From assembly GCF_005484965.1 (NCBI RefSeq), contig NZ_CP034036.1, positions 1,488,001 to 1,552,000 on the forward strand: DNA of 64,000 bases, in the 5' to 3' direction. This stretch comes from Brenneria nigrifluens DSM 30175 = ATCC 13028 (GTDB taxonomy: Bacteria > Pseudomonadota > Gammaproteobacteria > Enterobacterales > Enterobacteriaceae). The position numbers and the translations under genes were made by a program. Position 1 is the first letter of the stretch. Each line of letters begins with the position of its first letter. Below are positions 43,653 to 52,522 of this stretch, piece after piece. Below the pieces are notes generated by a model. The model worked only from the letters and a program-made list of their open reading frames with translations. It searched no databases and was not told the origin of the DNA.

Positions 43653-44801
43653 ATGAGTGGGGAAAATTTCATGCTTTCCCATCACGGCGTTAATCGTCGT
43701 GATTTTATGAAGTTATGTGCGGCACTGGCGGCATCGATGGGGTTGGCGGATTGCGCCGTGGCGGAAATCGCCCGGTCAGTAGGTTCCACGCAGCGCCCGC
43801 CGGTTATCTGGATCGGCGCGCAGGAGTGTACCGGCTGTACCGAGTCCCTGCTGCGGGCGACGCATCCAACCATTGAGAATCTGTTGTTAAACACCATCTC
43901 GCTGGAATATCACGAAGTGCTCTCCGCCGCGTTCGGCGAACAGGCGGAGGAAAATAAGCACCGTGCCATCGAGCAATACAAAGGGAAATACGTACTGGTC
44001 GTCGACGGTTCGATCCCGATCAAAGACGGCGGCATCTACTGCATGGTGGCCGGCAAACCGATAGTGGATCATATCAAGGAGACGGCCGAACACGCCGCCG
44101 CCATCATCGCCATCGGCTCCTGTTCCGCCTGGGGCGGCGTCCCGGCGGCGGGCAGCAACCCGACCGGCGCGGTCAGCCTGCAGGAGATCCTGCCGGGGAA
44201 AACGGTGATTAATATTCCCGGCTGCCCGCCGAATCCGCACAACTTCCTGGCCACTGTGGCGCATATCATCACCTATCAACGTCCGCCGGCGTTGGATGGC
44301 GAGGGCCGGCCGACATTCGCCTACGGCCGCCTGATCCACGAAAACTGCGAGCGCCGCCCGCATTTCGACGCCGGACGTTTCGCCAAGGAATTCGGCGATG
44401 AAGGGCATCGTCAGGGGTGGTGTCTCTACCATCTGGGCTGTAAAGGGCCGGAAACCTACGGCAACTGTCCGACGCTGGAGTTCTGCGACGTGGGCGGCGG
44501 CATCTGGCCGGTGGGCATCGGCCACCCTTGCTATGGCTGTAACGAGAAGGGCATCGGCTTCACCAAGGGTATTTTCCAGCTGGCCAACGTGGAAAATCCC
44601 ACGCCGCGGGTGGAAAAACCCGACGTCCATAGTCCTGAGGGCGGGCATATCTCCGCCACCGCGACGGGTTTGATCGGCGGCGTGCTTGGCGTGGTCGGCG
44701 GCGTCAGTCTGATGACCGTGCGTGAATTGGGGCGTCAGCAAAAGCAGGCGGCTCACAAGCAAAGTCAGCAGGACGCTGGAAACCCACCCCGGGAGGGTTA
44801 G
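43653..44801 (+). CDS. hybO: Hydrogenase-2 small subunit HybO
   Basis: Electron-transfer small subunit of the periplasm-facing uptake [NiFe] hydrogenase 2. A twin-arginine signal (NRRDFMKLCAALAASMGLA) leads; the proximal cluster motif ECTGCTESLLR follows, then further cluster cysteines (GSCSAW, NIPGCPPNP, HLGCKGPETYGNCP, HPCYGCNEKG). A C-terminal hydrophobic helix (ATGLIGGVLGVVGGVSLM) anchors it in the membrane. 382 residues, slightly over E. coli's 372. GGAG lies 11 bases before ATG 43653. Confidence 0.96.
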   Translation: MSGENFMLSHHGVNRRDFMKLCAALAASMGLADCAVAEIARSVGSTQRPPVIWIGAQECTGCTESLLRATHPTIENLLLNTISLEYHEVLSAAFGEQAEENKHRAIEQYKGKYVLVVDGSIPIKDGGIYCMVAGKPIVDHIKETAEHAAAIIAIGSCSAWGGVPAAGSNPTGAVSLQEILPGKTVINIPGCPPNPHNFLATVAHIITYQRPPALDGEGRPTFAYGRLIHENCERRPHFDAGRFAKEFGDEGHRQGWCLYHLGCKGPETYGNCPTLEFCDVGGGIWPVGIGHPCYGCNEKGIGFTKGIFQLANVENPTPRVEKPDVHSPEGGHISATATGLIGGVLGVVGGVSLMTVRELGRQQKQAAHKQSQQDAGNPPREG

Positions 44802-44804
44802 GCC

Positions 44805-45848
44805 GTGAACAGACGCAATTTTTTCAAGTTGGCCTCCGCCGGCGCGTTGCTGGCCGGTACGCCCCAGGCGGGTCAGGCCGCGGCAACCAATAAACAACCC
44901 ATTCCCGGCGCCCTGGGGATGCTTTATGACTCCACGCTGTGCGTCGGCTGCCAGGCCTGCGTGACCGAATGTCAGCAGCTCAATAAGCTGACCTACAATC
45001 CGGACAGCAAAATCTACGCCGGCGGGAACGCCATCTGGTCGAACAACGATAAGCTCAGCCCTTACACCAATAACATTATTCAGGTGTGGAGCTCCGGCGA
45101 CGGCAAAAACAAGGATCAGGTTGAGAACGGTTACGCCTATATCAAAAAGCAGTGCATGCACTGCGTCGATCCCAACTGCGTATCGGTTTGTCCGGTTTCC
45201 GCGCTGAAGAAAAATCCCAAAACCGGCGTGGTTCATTACGACGCCGACATTTGCACCGGCTGCCGTTACTGCATGGTGGCCTGTCCGTTCAACATCCCCA
45301 AGTACGATTACGAAAACCCGTTCGGCAAACTGCATAAATGCGAGCTGTGCAATCAGCCGGGGCTGGAACGACTGGACCAGGGCGGCCTGCCGGGCTGCGT
45401 GGACGTCTGTCCCACCGGCGCGGTCATTTTCGGTACGCGTGAAGAGCTGCTGGCCGAAGCCAGGCGCCGTTTGTCGCTGTCGGCCGGCGATGAGTATCAC
45501 TATCCGCGCCAGACGCTGAGCAAAAAGGATACCTATCTCCATACCGTTCCGAAATACGACCAGCACGTCTATGGCGAAAAAGAGGCGGGCGGCACCCAGG
45601 TGCTGGTGCTGGCGGGCGTGCCTTATCAGAATCTTGATCTGCCCGAGCTGGCGGAACTTTCCACCGGCGCGCGCTCCGAGCATATCCAGCACACCCTGTA
45701 TAAAGGCATGGTGCTGCCGCTGGCGGTATTGGCGGGGCTGTCGGTGCTGGTTCATCGCAATACCCGCGCGGACCGGCAGGATCACCAGGATCCGGCGGAC
45801 GATAAACCCGCCGATAAGAAACAGGAGAACGATCATGACGGCGCATAA
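44805..45848 (+). CDS. hybA: Hydrogenase-2 ferredoxin-like subunit HybA
   Basis: Periplasmic iron-sulfur protein passing electrons from HybOC to HybB and quinone. It begins with a Tat signal (MNRRNFFKLASAGALLAGTP) from a GTG start preceded by GGAGGG. Four cluster motifs follow: CVGCQACVTEC, CMHCVDPNCVSVCP, CTGCRYCMVACP and CELCNQPG...CVDVCP. A C-terminal transmembrane helix (MVLPLAVLAGLSVLVH) is present. 347 residues, 19 more than E. coli, mostly a charged tail. Confidence 0.95.
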   Translation: MNRRNFFKLASAGALLAGTPQAGQAAATNKQPIPGALGMLYDSTLCVGCQACVTECQQLNKLTYNPDSKIYAGGNAIWSNNDKLSPYTNNIIQVWSSGDGKNKDQVENGYAYIKKQCMHCVDPNCVSVCPVSALKKNPKTGVVHYDADICTGCRYCMVACPFNIPKYDYENPFGKLHKCELCNQPGLERLDQGGLPGCVDVCPTGAVIFGTREELLAEARRRLSLSAGDEYHYPRQTLSKKDTYLHTVPKYDQHVYGEKEAGGTQVLVLAGVPYQNLDLPELAELSTGARSEHIQHTLYKGMVLPLAVLAGLSVLVHRNTRADRQDHQDPADDKPADKKQENDHDGA

Positions 45849-47034
45849 AGCGAGTCCGTTAGGCGGGCGTCTGGTCAGTTGGCCGGTGATGTTGCTGGCG
45901 CCGTTTGTCATTCTGTGCGCGCTGCTGATAGTGAAACGTCTGGTTTTCGGCATCGGCTCCGTTGCGGCGCTGAACGGCGGCTATCCCTGGGGGATCTGGA
46001 TCGCCTTCGACCTGCTGGTGGGTACCGGTTTCGCCTGCGGCGGCTGGGCGCTGGCCTGGGCGGTGTATGTGTTTAACCGCGGCGAATACCACCCGCTGGT
46101 TCGTCCGGCGCTGTTGGCCAGCCTGTTCGGCTATTCACTGGGGGGGCTGTCGATCACCATCGACGTCGGGCGTTACTGGAACATTCCGTACTTCTTTATC
46201 CCCGGCTATTTCAATACCTCATCGGTACTGTTTGAAACCGCGGTCTGTATGACGATCTATATCGGCGTCATGGCGCTGGAGTTCGCGCCGGTGATCTGCG
46301 AGCGCATGGGCTGGAAGGTGTCGCTCAGGCGGTTAAATAAAGTGATGTTCCTGATTATCGCCCTCGGCGCGCTGCTGCCCACCATGCACCAGTCGTCAAT
46401 GGGGTCGCTGATGATTTCCGCCGGGTTTAAGGTCCATCCGCTGTGGCAGAGCTATGAGCTATTGCCGCTGCTGTCGCTGCTGACGGCGTTCATCATGGGT
46501 TTTTCCATCGTGATGTTTGAGGGGTCGCTGGTGCAGGCCGGGCTGAAAGGCCGCGCCGCGAACGAAAAGCATCTGTTCGCCCGGCTGACGCAAATCATTC
46601 AGGTACTGCTGCTGCTGTTTGTGGTGCTGCGTTTCGGCGAGCTTATCTGGCGCGATAAAACTGGGTATCTGTTTACCGCCGATCGTTTCGCCATCACCTT
46701 CTGGTGCGAAATCGCGTTGATGGTTTTCCCGCTGATCCTGTTCCGCTTCAAACGCTGCCGCAATGACTCGCGTCTGCTGTTTATCGGGGCGCTGAGCATG
46801 CTGTTCGGGGCCGCGCTGTGGCGGCTGAGCTATTCCCTGCTGGCGTTCAATCCCGGCGGCGGCTATCACTACTTCCCGGCTACGTCGGAAGTGCTGATCT
46901 CCATCGGTTTTGTGGCGATTGAAGTCTGCGCATACATCTTGTTAATCCGGCTGCTGCCGGTACTTCCCGCGCTGGAAGGCGTTCATAAGAATTATCAGGC
47001 CGAGGTAAAGCATGAGCCAACGCATCACCATTGA
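45835..47034 (+). CDS. hybB: Hydrogenase-2 membrane subunit HybB
   Basis: NrfD/PsrC-type integral membrane protein that conveys electrons to quinone. ATG 45835 with ACAGGAG upstream overlaps the end of hybA by 14 bases; the frame opens much further upstream inside hybA, but that part is not HybB. 399 residues with about ten helices; conserved stretches include NGGYPWGIWIAFDLLVGTGFACGGWALAW and TMHQSSMGSLM. The gene overlaps hybC at its 3' end by 23 bases. Confidence 0.95.
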   Translation: MTAHKASPLGGRLVSWPVMLLAPFVILCALLIVKRLVFGIGSVAALNGGYPWGIWIAFDLLVGTGFACGGWALAWAVYVFNRGEYHPLVRPALLASLFGYSLGGLSITIDVGRYWNIPYFFIPGYFNTSSVLFETAVCMTIYIGVMALEFAPVICERMGWKVSLRRLNKVMFLIIALGALLPTMHQSSMGSLMISAGFKVHPLWQSYELLPLLSLLTAFIMGFSIVMFEGSLVQAGLKGRAANEKHLFARLTQIIQVLLLLFVVLRFGELIWRDKTGYLFTADRFAITFWCEIALMVFPLILFRFKRCRNDSRLLFIGALSMLFGAALWRLSYSLLAFNPGGGYHYFPATSEVLISIGFVAIEVCAYILLIRLLPVLPALEGVHKNYQAEVKHEPTHHH

Positions 47035-48718
47035 TCCCATTACCCGTATTGAGGGACACCTGCGCATTGATTGCGAAATTGAACAGGGGAAAGTCACTAA
47101 GGCCTGGTCGTCCGGCACCATGTGGCGTGGGATGGAAGAGATTGTAAAAGGTCAGGATCCGCGCGATGCCTGGATGATAGTGCAGCGTATCTGCGGCGTT
47201 TGCACCACGGTGCACGCCATCGCGTCCGTGCGGGCGGTGGAGAATGCCTTGCAGCTCAACGTTCCGGTCAACGCCCAGTATATCCGTAACCTGATCCTGG
47301 CGGCGCACAGCATCCATGACCATATCGTGCATTTTTATCAGCTTTCCGCGCTGGACTGGGTTGACGTCACCTCCGCCCTGGAGGCGGACCCGCAAAAGGC
47401 CGAAGCCTTACTGAAGGGGCTGTCCGACTGGCCGCTGAACAACGCGGCGGAATTCACCAAAGTGCAGCAGAAGGTGAAAGATCTGGTGGCCAGCGGCCAG
47501 TTGGGCATTTTTGCCAACGGCTATTGGGGACACCCGGCCATGAAGCTGCCGCCGGAAGTTAACCTGATCGCGGTCGCCCACTATCTCCAGGCGCTGGAGT
47601 GTCAGCGCGACGCCAACCGCATCGTGGCGATCCTCGGCGGTAAAACGCCGCATATCCAGAATCTGGCCGTGGGCGGCGTCGCCAACCCGATCAATCTGGA
47701 TGCGCCCAGCGTGCTGAACCTGGAACGCCTGATGTACGTGAAGTCGTTTATCGATCGTCTGAGCGATTTTATCGAGCAGGTCTATAAGGTGGACAGCGTG
47801 GTGATTGCCGCCCACTATCCCGAATGGCTGAGTCTGGGGAAAGCCGCCGATCACTACCTCAGCGTGCCTGAACTGCCGACGGACGATAAAAACGGCGGTT
47901 TCCTGCTGGCGGGGGGCTACCTGGAAAACGGCGACTTTGCCAAATATCGCCCGATTACCAGCCATAACGATCCCTTTCTGATCGACGGCATCAAGGAGAG
48001 CGGCAAGCACGCCTGGTATCAGGATGACGAACCGCTGGCGCCGTGGGAAGGGCTGACGCGCCCGAACTACACCGGCTGGCAGGATGACGGCAAATACTCC
48101 TGGGTCAAGGCGCCGACCTTCTACGGCAAGACCGTCGAGGTGGGGCCGCTGGCCTGGCTGCTGTGCAGTCTGGCGGCCAAACATAAAGAGACCGACGCGC
48201 ATTTCGCCCAGGTCGGCGCGGCGTACCACAAATTGACCGGCCAGCAGCTGCAGACGGAACATCTGCACTCCACGCTGGGCCGGGTGATCGGCCGTACGGT
48301 GCACTGCTGCGTGCTGAAGGATACGCTGGCGCAGCAATGGCAGGCGTTGGTGACCAATATCGGCAACGGCGATCACCAGACCTTTATCAAACCCGATCTG
48401 TCGCCGGACACCGAGTTCCGCGGCGTGGGGTTCGGCGAAATGCCGCGCGGCATGCTGTCGCACTGGATCGTGTTTAAAAACGGCAAAATCACCAACTATC
48501 AGGCGGTGGTTCCCTCCACCTGGAACTCCGGGCCGCGCAACTTCGAGGGCGTCGCCGGGCCTTATGAGCAGTCGCTGGTGGGAACGCCGATAGCCGATCC
48601 CCATAAGCCGCTGGAAGTGGTGCGCACCATCCACTCCTTTGACCCGTGCATGTCCTGTGCGGTGCATATTGTGGATACGGTAAACGGCAATGAAGTGACC
48701 AGGGTCAAGGTGCTGTGA
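47012..48718 (+). CDS. hybC: Hydrogenase-2 large catalytic subunit HybC
   Basis: Contains the [NiFe] active site. The two CxxC pairs that bind nickel are present: RICGVC near residue 60 and DPCMSC near the C terminus. After DPCMSCAVH a 15-residue tail (IVDTVNGNEVTRVKVL-type) remains, the part cut off by HybD after metal insertion. 568 residues against 567 in E. coli. It has no signal of its own and is exported with HybO. Confidence 0.97.
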   Translation: MSQRITIDPITRIEGHLRIDCEIEQGKVTKAWSSGTMWRGMEEIVKGQDPRDAWMIVQRICGVCTTVHAIASVRAVENALQLNVPVNAQYIRNLILAAHSIHDHIVHFYQLSALDWVDVTSALEADPQKAEALLKGLSDWPLNNAAEFTKVQQKVKDLVASGQLGIFANGYWGHPAMKLPPEVNLIAVAHYLQALECQRDANRIVAILGGKTPHIQNLAVGGVANPINLDAPSVLNLERLMYVKSFIDRLSDFIEQVYKVDSVVIAAHYPEWLSLGKAADHYLSVPELPTDDKNGGFLLAGGYLENGDFAKYRPITSHNDPFLIDGIKESGKHAWYQDDEPLAPWEGLTRPNYTGWQDDGKYSWVKAPTFYGKTVEVGPLAWLLCSLAAKHKETDAHFAQVGAAYHKLTGQQLQTEHLHSTLGRVIGRTVHCCVLKDTLAQQWQALVTNIGNGDHQTFIKPDLSPDTEFRGVGFGEMPRGMLSHWIVFKNGKITNYQAVVPSTWNSGPRNFEGVAGPYEQSLVGTPIADPHKPLEVVRTIHSFDPCMSCAVHIVDTVNGNEVTRVKVL

Positions 48719-49218
48719 TGAACATACTGGTGCTGGGGATCGGCAACCTGCTGCTGAGCGATGAAGCCGTGGGCGTGCGCATTATCGAGGCGTTAGAGCG
48801 GCGCTATAGGTTTTCGCCGCAAATCGACATCCTTGACGGCGGTACGTCGGGCATGGAGCTGATGGAAGCGATGGCCGGACGCGATCACCTGATTGTGGCG
48901 GATGCGGTGCTGAGCGGGCAGGCGCCGGGGGAGGTGGCGGTACTGCGCGACGACGAAGTGCCGGCGCTGTTCACCCGCAAGATTTCCCCGCACCAGTTGG
49001 GCTTATCCGATGTGCTGATGGCGTTGCGGCTGACGGGCGAATTCCCGCAAAAGCTGACGCTGGTGGGGGTGGAGCCGGAGTCGCTGGAGGTGAATATCGG
49101 CCTGACGGCAACCGTTACGCGGGCGCTGGAGCCGGCCTTACAGCAGATTATCGCGGCGCTGCGGCAAAGCGGCGTCACCGTCAGCGAACGTGAGCATGAC
49201 GAGGTCTGTAGTGAATAA
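48715..49218 (+). CDS. hybD: Hydrogenase-2 maturation protease HybD
   Basis: Endopeptidase that removes the HybC C-terminal tail once nickel is in place. Family marks: ILVLGIGNLLLSDEAVGVRI, with the first acidic metal ligand; VADAVLSGQAPGEV; and the His region ISPHQLGLSDVLMALRL. 167 residues. The ATG overlaps the hybC stop (ATGA). Confidence 0.95.
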   Translation: MMNILVLGIGNLLLSDEAVGVRIIEALERRYRFSPQIDILDGGTSGMELMEAMAGRDHLIVADAVLSGQAPGEVAVLRDDEVPALFTRKISPHQLGLSDVLMALRLTGEFPQKLTLVGVEPESLEVNIGLTATVTRALEPALQQIIAALRQSGVTVSEREHDEVCSE

Positions 49219-49753
49219 CCCAGTTGAAGCAGGCGATTTGGACCAGATGCCGGGCGAGCGCAAAGAATCCGCGCTTACTATCCGTCATGATGGTCATCCG
49301 GCGGCCTGGCTGGAACCGATGTTCGAGCAGGTCGCGCGGGAAAAGATGCGGATGCTGCCTTTTTATCGTGAAGGCATCCCGGTCAGGGCCTGCGGCTTTA
49401 CCCTGTTTGAACGGCAGTGGGTCGGCTGTCTGCTGACGCCGTGGATGATAAGCCTGCTGGTGCTGCCGGGACCGGAGCAGGTGTGGCCGGTCAGAAAATT
49501 GGCCGATCGTCTGGCGCTGGCGCTGCCCTGCGGCAACGTGACGTTTATCGTCGGCGAGATGTCAGGGAAGCAGTATCTCTCCTGTTCGCTGATGTCGCCC
49601 ATCGACGGCGGCATCAGCGGGGAGCAGGCGGTTCTGCTGGCGGAGCAGAGCGCGAAAATGGCGCTGTCGTTCCCCGTCGCGGACGGCGATGCGCCGCAGA
49701 ATATCGGCCGCCGGGCGCTTTTCAGTCGCAATCGGAGTGAACGCCATGCATGA
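49211..49753 (+). CDS. hybE: Hydrogenase-2 assembly chaperone HybE
   Basis: Chaperone that binds immature HybO/HybC and prevents premature Tat export. Family stretches: GFTLFERQWVGCLLTPWMISLLVLPGPEQVWP and KQYLSCSLMSPIDGGISGEQ. I prefer the GTG at 49211, seven bases after GAGG and overlapping the hybD stop, giving 180 residues; ATG 49196 is an alternative. Length beyond E. coli's 162 lies in the N terminus. Confidence 0.9.
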   Translation: MNNPVEAGDLDQMPGERKESALTIRHDGHPAAWLEPMFEQVAREKMRMLPFYREGIPVRACGFTLFERQWVGCLLTPWMISLLVLPGPEQVWPVRKLADRLALALPCGNVTFIVGEMSGKQYLSCSLMSPIDGGISGEQAVLLAEQSAKMALSFPVADGDAPQNIGRRALFSRNRSERHA

Positions 49754-50087
49754 GATTTCCATGTGCTATAGCGCACTGGAACTGATTGAACAGCAGGCCC
49801 GTCAGCATCATGCCCGGCGGGTGACCGCCGTGTGGCTGGAAATAGGCGCGCTTTCCTGTATTGAGGAGAGCGCCCTGCGTTTTTGTTTTGAGTCAGCCTG
49901 CCGGCAAACGCTGGCGGAAGGATGTGAACTGCACGTTGCGGTTCGGCCGGCCAAAGCCTGGTGCTGGGAGTGCAGCGCCGTGGTGGAAATCGTCAACCAT
50001 GACGCCGGGTGTCCGCAGTGCGGCAGCCATAATCTGCGAGTGGATGACGGCGACAGTATGCAGCTAAAGCAGTTAGCGGTGGAGTAA
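49746..50087 (+). CDS. hypA: Hydrogenase nickel-insertion protein HypA (HybF)
   Basis: Nickel metallochaperone. It begins MHEISMC, with the essential His2 and Glu3 for nickel; the zinc site is WCWECSAVVE and CPQCGSHNL. 113 residues as in E. coli HybF. The ATG overlaps the end of hybE by eight bases. In E. coli the hyb operon has hybF and hybG here; in this window the remaining hyp genes follow directly. Confidence 0.94.
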   Translation: MHEISMCYSALELIEQQARQHHARRVTAVWLEIGALSCIEESALRFCFESACRQTLAEGCELHVAVRPAKAWCWECSAVVEIVNHDAGCPQCGSHNLRVDDGDSMQLKQLAVE

Positions 50088-50116
50088 CAACGGTTTTAAA
50101 CCGGGAGGAGATCCCT

Positions 50117-51142
50117 ATGTGTACCACATGCGGTTGCGGTGAAGGGGAAAGCAGAATCGAGGGTGACGAACATTCTCATCAGCATGACCATCATCACGGC
50201 CACGATCACGAACACGGTCATCAACACGACCACGATCACGGCCATCAACACGATCATCACCACGGCCACCATCACGGCGGTAAAATAAAGAGCCGCTGCG
50301 TGATTATCCATCACCACCATTATCACGGCGCTGTCCATAACCACTATTACGCGTTGCCGCCCAAGGGCGCTAAGCCGTCGGCCAAAGGCGCCGCCGACGA
50401 GGGCGAGGCCGCCTTTCAGCCCGAGGTCAGGGAGCAGGATCTGCATTACGGACGGGGCGCGGCCGGAACGCACGCGCCGGGCGTCGGGCAGCAGCGTCTG
50501 CTGCAGATTGAAATGGACGTGCTGAGCAAGAATAACCATCTGGCGCAGCATAACCGGGAGCATTTTCAGGCGCGGAATATCCTGGCGCTGAACCTGGTTT
50601 CCAGCCCCGGCTCCGGTAAAACCACGCTGTTGACTTCTACGCTGAACCATATCAGCCAGCGCCTTTCCTGTGCGGTGATCGAGGGCGATCAGCAAACCAC
50701 CAACGACGCCGAGCGTATCCGCGCCACCGGCGTTAATGCGATTCAGGTGAACACCGGCAAAGGGTGCCATCTGGATGCGCAGATGGTGCACGACGCCGCG
50801 CACCGTCTGCAACTGGCGGACAACAGCCTGCTGTTTATCGAGAACGTCGGCAATCTGGTGTGCCCGGCGGGGTTCGACCTGGGCGAACAGGCCAAGGTCG
50901 CGGTGCTTTCGGTGACCGAAGGCGAAGACAAGCCGTTAAAATATCCCCATATGTTCGCCGCGGCCTCATTGATGATCATCAATAAAATCGATCTGTTGCC
51001 GTATGTGGATTTCAGTCTGGAAGCCTGCGTGGCCAATGCCCGCCGCGTTAACCCCGAGATTCAGGTTATCGCCCTGTCCGCCAGCAGCGGCGAAGGGATG
51101 GACGAATGGCTGGGCTGGCTGGAGGCGCAGCTATGTGCCTAG
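50117..51142 (+). CDS. hypB: Hydrogenase nickel-incorporation GTPase HypB, His-rich
   Basis: GTPase that delivers nickel with HypA. The N-terminal high-affinity site CTTCGCGEGE is present, followed by an unusually His-rich stretch: about 28 histidines between residues 19 and 78 in HD, HG and HHH repeats, suited to nickel storage. The G domain follows (NLVSSPGSGKTTLLTSTLN, VIEGDQQTTNDAERI, and NKIDLLPYVDF). 341 residues, about 50 more than E. coli HypB. GGAGGAG precedes the ATG. The stop overlaps hybG. Confidence 0.95.
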   Translation: MCTTCGCGEGESRIEGDEHSHQHDHHHGHDHEHGHQHDHDHGHQHDHHHGHHHGGKIKSRCVIIHHHHYHGAVHNHYYALPPKGAKPSAKGAADEGEAAFQPEVREQDLHYGRGAAGTHAPGVGQQRLLQIEMDVLSKNNHLAQHNREHFQARNILALNLVSSPGSGKTTLLTSTLNHISQRLSCAVIEGDQQTTNDAERIRATGVNAIQVNTGKGCHLDAQMVHDAAHRLQLADNSLLFIENVGNLVCPAGFDLGEQAKVAVLSVTEGEDKPLKYPHMFAAASLMIINKIDLLPYVDFSLEACVANARRVNPEIQVIALSASSGEGMDEWLGWLEAQLCA

Positions 51143-51420
51143 GCATTCCAGGGAAGGTGATTTCAGCGGGGGATGATATCCACCAGCCCGCTTATGTGGA
51201 CGTTTGCGGCGTACAGCGTTCGGTGAATATTGCGCTGGTATGCGAAGGTTCGCCCGCCGACCTGATCGGCCAGTGGGTGTTGGTGCACGTCGGTTTCGCC
51301 ATGAGCCTGCTGGACGAACAGGAGGCGCAGGATACGCTGGCGGCCTTGCAGTCGATGCGCGCCGTGGGGCTGGAACTGGATGAAATGCGTCAGAGCGGAG
51401 CCGATTATGCAGTACGTTGA
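51133..51420 (+). CDS. hybG: Hydrogenase maturation chaperone HybG (HypC family)
   Basis: Chaperone that carries the Fe(CN)2CO unit with HypD to the large subunit. Starts MCLGIPGKVISAG, with the essential Cys2. The sequence is nearer HybG than HypC (DIHQPAYVDVCGVQRSVNIALVCEG, LIGQWVLVHVGFAMS), as suits hydrogenase 2. 95 residues, with a C-terminal extension over E. coli HybG (82). It overlaps hypB and hypD. Confidence 0.92.
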   Translation: MCLGIPGKVISAGDDIHQPAYVDVCGVQRSVNIALVCEGSPADLIGQWVLVHVGFAMSLLDEQEAQDTLAALQSMRAVGLELDEMRQSGADYAVR

Positions 51421-52522
51421 TGAATTCCGCGATCCCGAGCTGGCGAAAGCGCTGCTGCAACGTATTCGGGCGCTGGTGGCCGATATGCCGCAGCTGCGTG
51501 AACGCCCGCTACAGCTGATGGAGGTCTGCGGCGGCCATACCCACGCCATTTTCAAATTCGGGCTGGACCGGCTGCTGCCGCCGGAAATCGAGTTCGTCCA
51601 CGGTCCGGGCTGCCCGGTTTGCGTGCTGCCGATGGGGCGTATCGACGCCTGTCTGGAAATTGCGGCGCATCCCGAGGTGATTTTCTGCACCTTCGGCGAC
51701 GCCATGCGCGTGCCGGGGAGGAACGGTTCGTTGCAGGACGCCCGCCGCCATGGCGCCGATGTGCGCATCGTCTATTCGCCGCTGGATGCGCTGGCGCTGG
51801 CGGAGAAAAATCCGCAGCGGCAGGTGGTGTTTTTCGGGCTGGGATTCGAAACCACCATGCCGAGCACGGCGCTGACGCTGCAACAGGCCAAACGCCGCAA
51901 CATCGGCAATTTCACCCTGTTTTGCCAGCACATCACCATTATTCCGACCCTGAAGAGCCTGCTGCAACAGCCTGATTTGCGCATCGACGGTTTTCTGGCG
52001 CCGGGGCACGTCAGCATGGTGATCGGCGCTTATCCCTATCAGCCGCTGTGCGATCGCTTTCATAAACCCTTTGTGGTCACCGGGTTCGAACCGCTGGATA
52101 TTTTACAGGCGCTGCTGATGCTGGTAAGCCAGCTGCACGACGCGCGCTGCGAGGTGGAAAACCAGTACCGGCGCATCGTGCCGGACGGCGGCAATCCGCT
52201 GGCGCAGCAGGCGATGGAGGAGGTGTTTGAAATCAAGGCCAGCAGCGAATGGCGCGGGTTGGGCGAAATAGCCGAATCCGGTATGCAGCTGCGGCCCGCC
52301 TATGCCGACTTTGACGCCGAGCGCCGTTTTCATCCGCGGCAGCAGCGCGTGGCCGACGAGCCGGGATCGCGCTGCGGCGACGTATTGACCGGGCGCTGCA
52401 AGCCGGCGGATTGTCCGCTTTTCGCCCGCAGCTGTACCCCGCAAAATGCGATAGGGGCGCTGATGGTCTCCTCCGAGGGAGCCTGTGCGGCTTATTATCA
52501 GTATCGGCGGGAGTGCGCCTGA
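51407..52522 (+). CDS. hypD: Hydrogenase maturation protein HypD
   Basis: Iron-sulfur scaffold on which the Fe(CN)2CO cofactor is made. Motifs: MEVCGGHTHAIFKFGL, HGPGCPVCVLP and the GFETTMPSTALTL region; the [4Fe-4S] ligands are in RCGDVLTGRCKPADCPLFARSCTP. 371 residues from ATG 51407, which overlaps hybG by 14 bases and follows AGCGGAG. Confidence 0.95.
   Translation: MQYVDEFRDPELAKALLQRIRALVADMPQLRERPLQLMEVCGGHTHAIFKFGLDRLLPPEIEFVHGPGCPVCVLPMGRIDACLEIAAHPEVIFCTFGDAMRVPGRNGSLQDARRHGADVRIVYSPLDALALAEKNPQRQVVFFGLGFETTMPSTALTLQQAKRRNIGNFTLFCQHITIIPTLKSLLQQPDLRIDGFLAPGHVSMVIGAYPYQPLCDRFHKPFVVTGFEPLDILQALLMLVSQLHDARCEVENQYRRIVPDGGNPLAQQAMEEVFEIKASSEWRGLGEIAESGMQLRPAYADFDAERRFHPRQQRVADEPGSRCGDVLTGRCKPADCPLFARSCTPQNAIGALMVSSEGACAAYYQYRRECA

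Noticed and set aside
43887..45953. 688-codon minus-strand frame across hybO and hybA
   Set aside because: It lies antisense to two genes with clear cluster-binding motifs and reads as low-complexity Arg/His/Gln-rich protein typical of shadow frames in GC-rich DNA.
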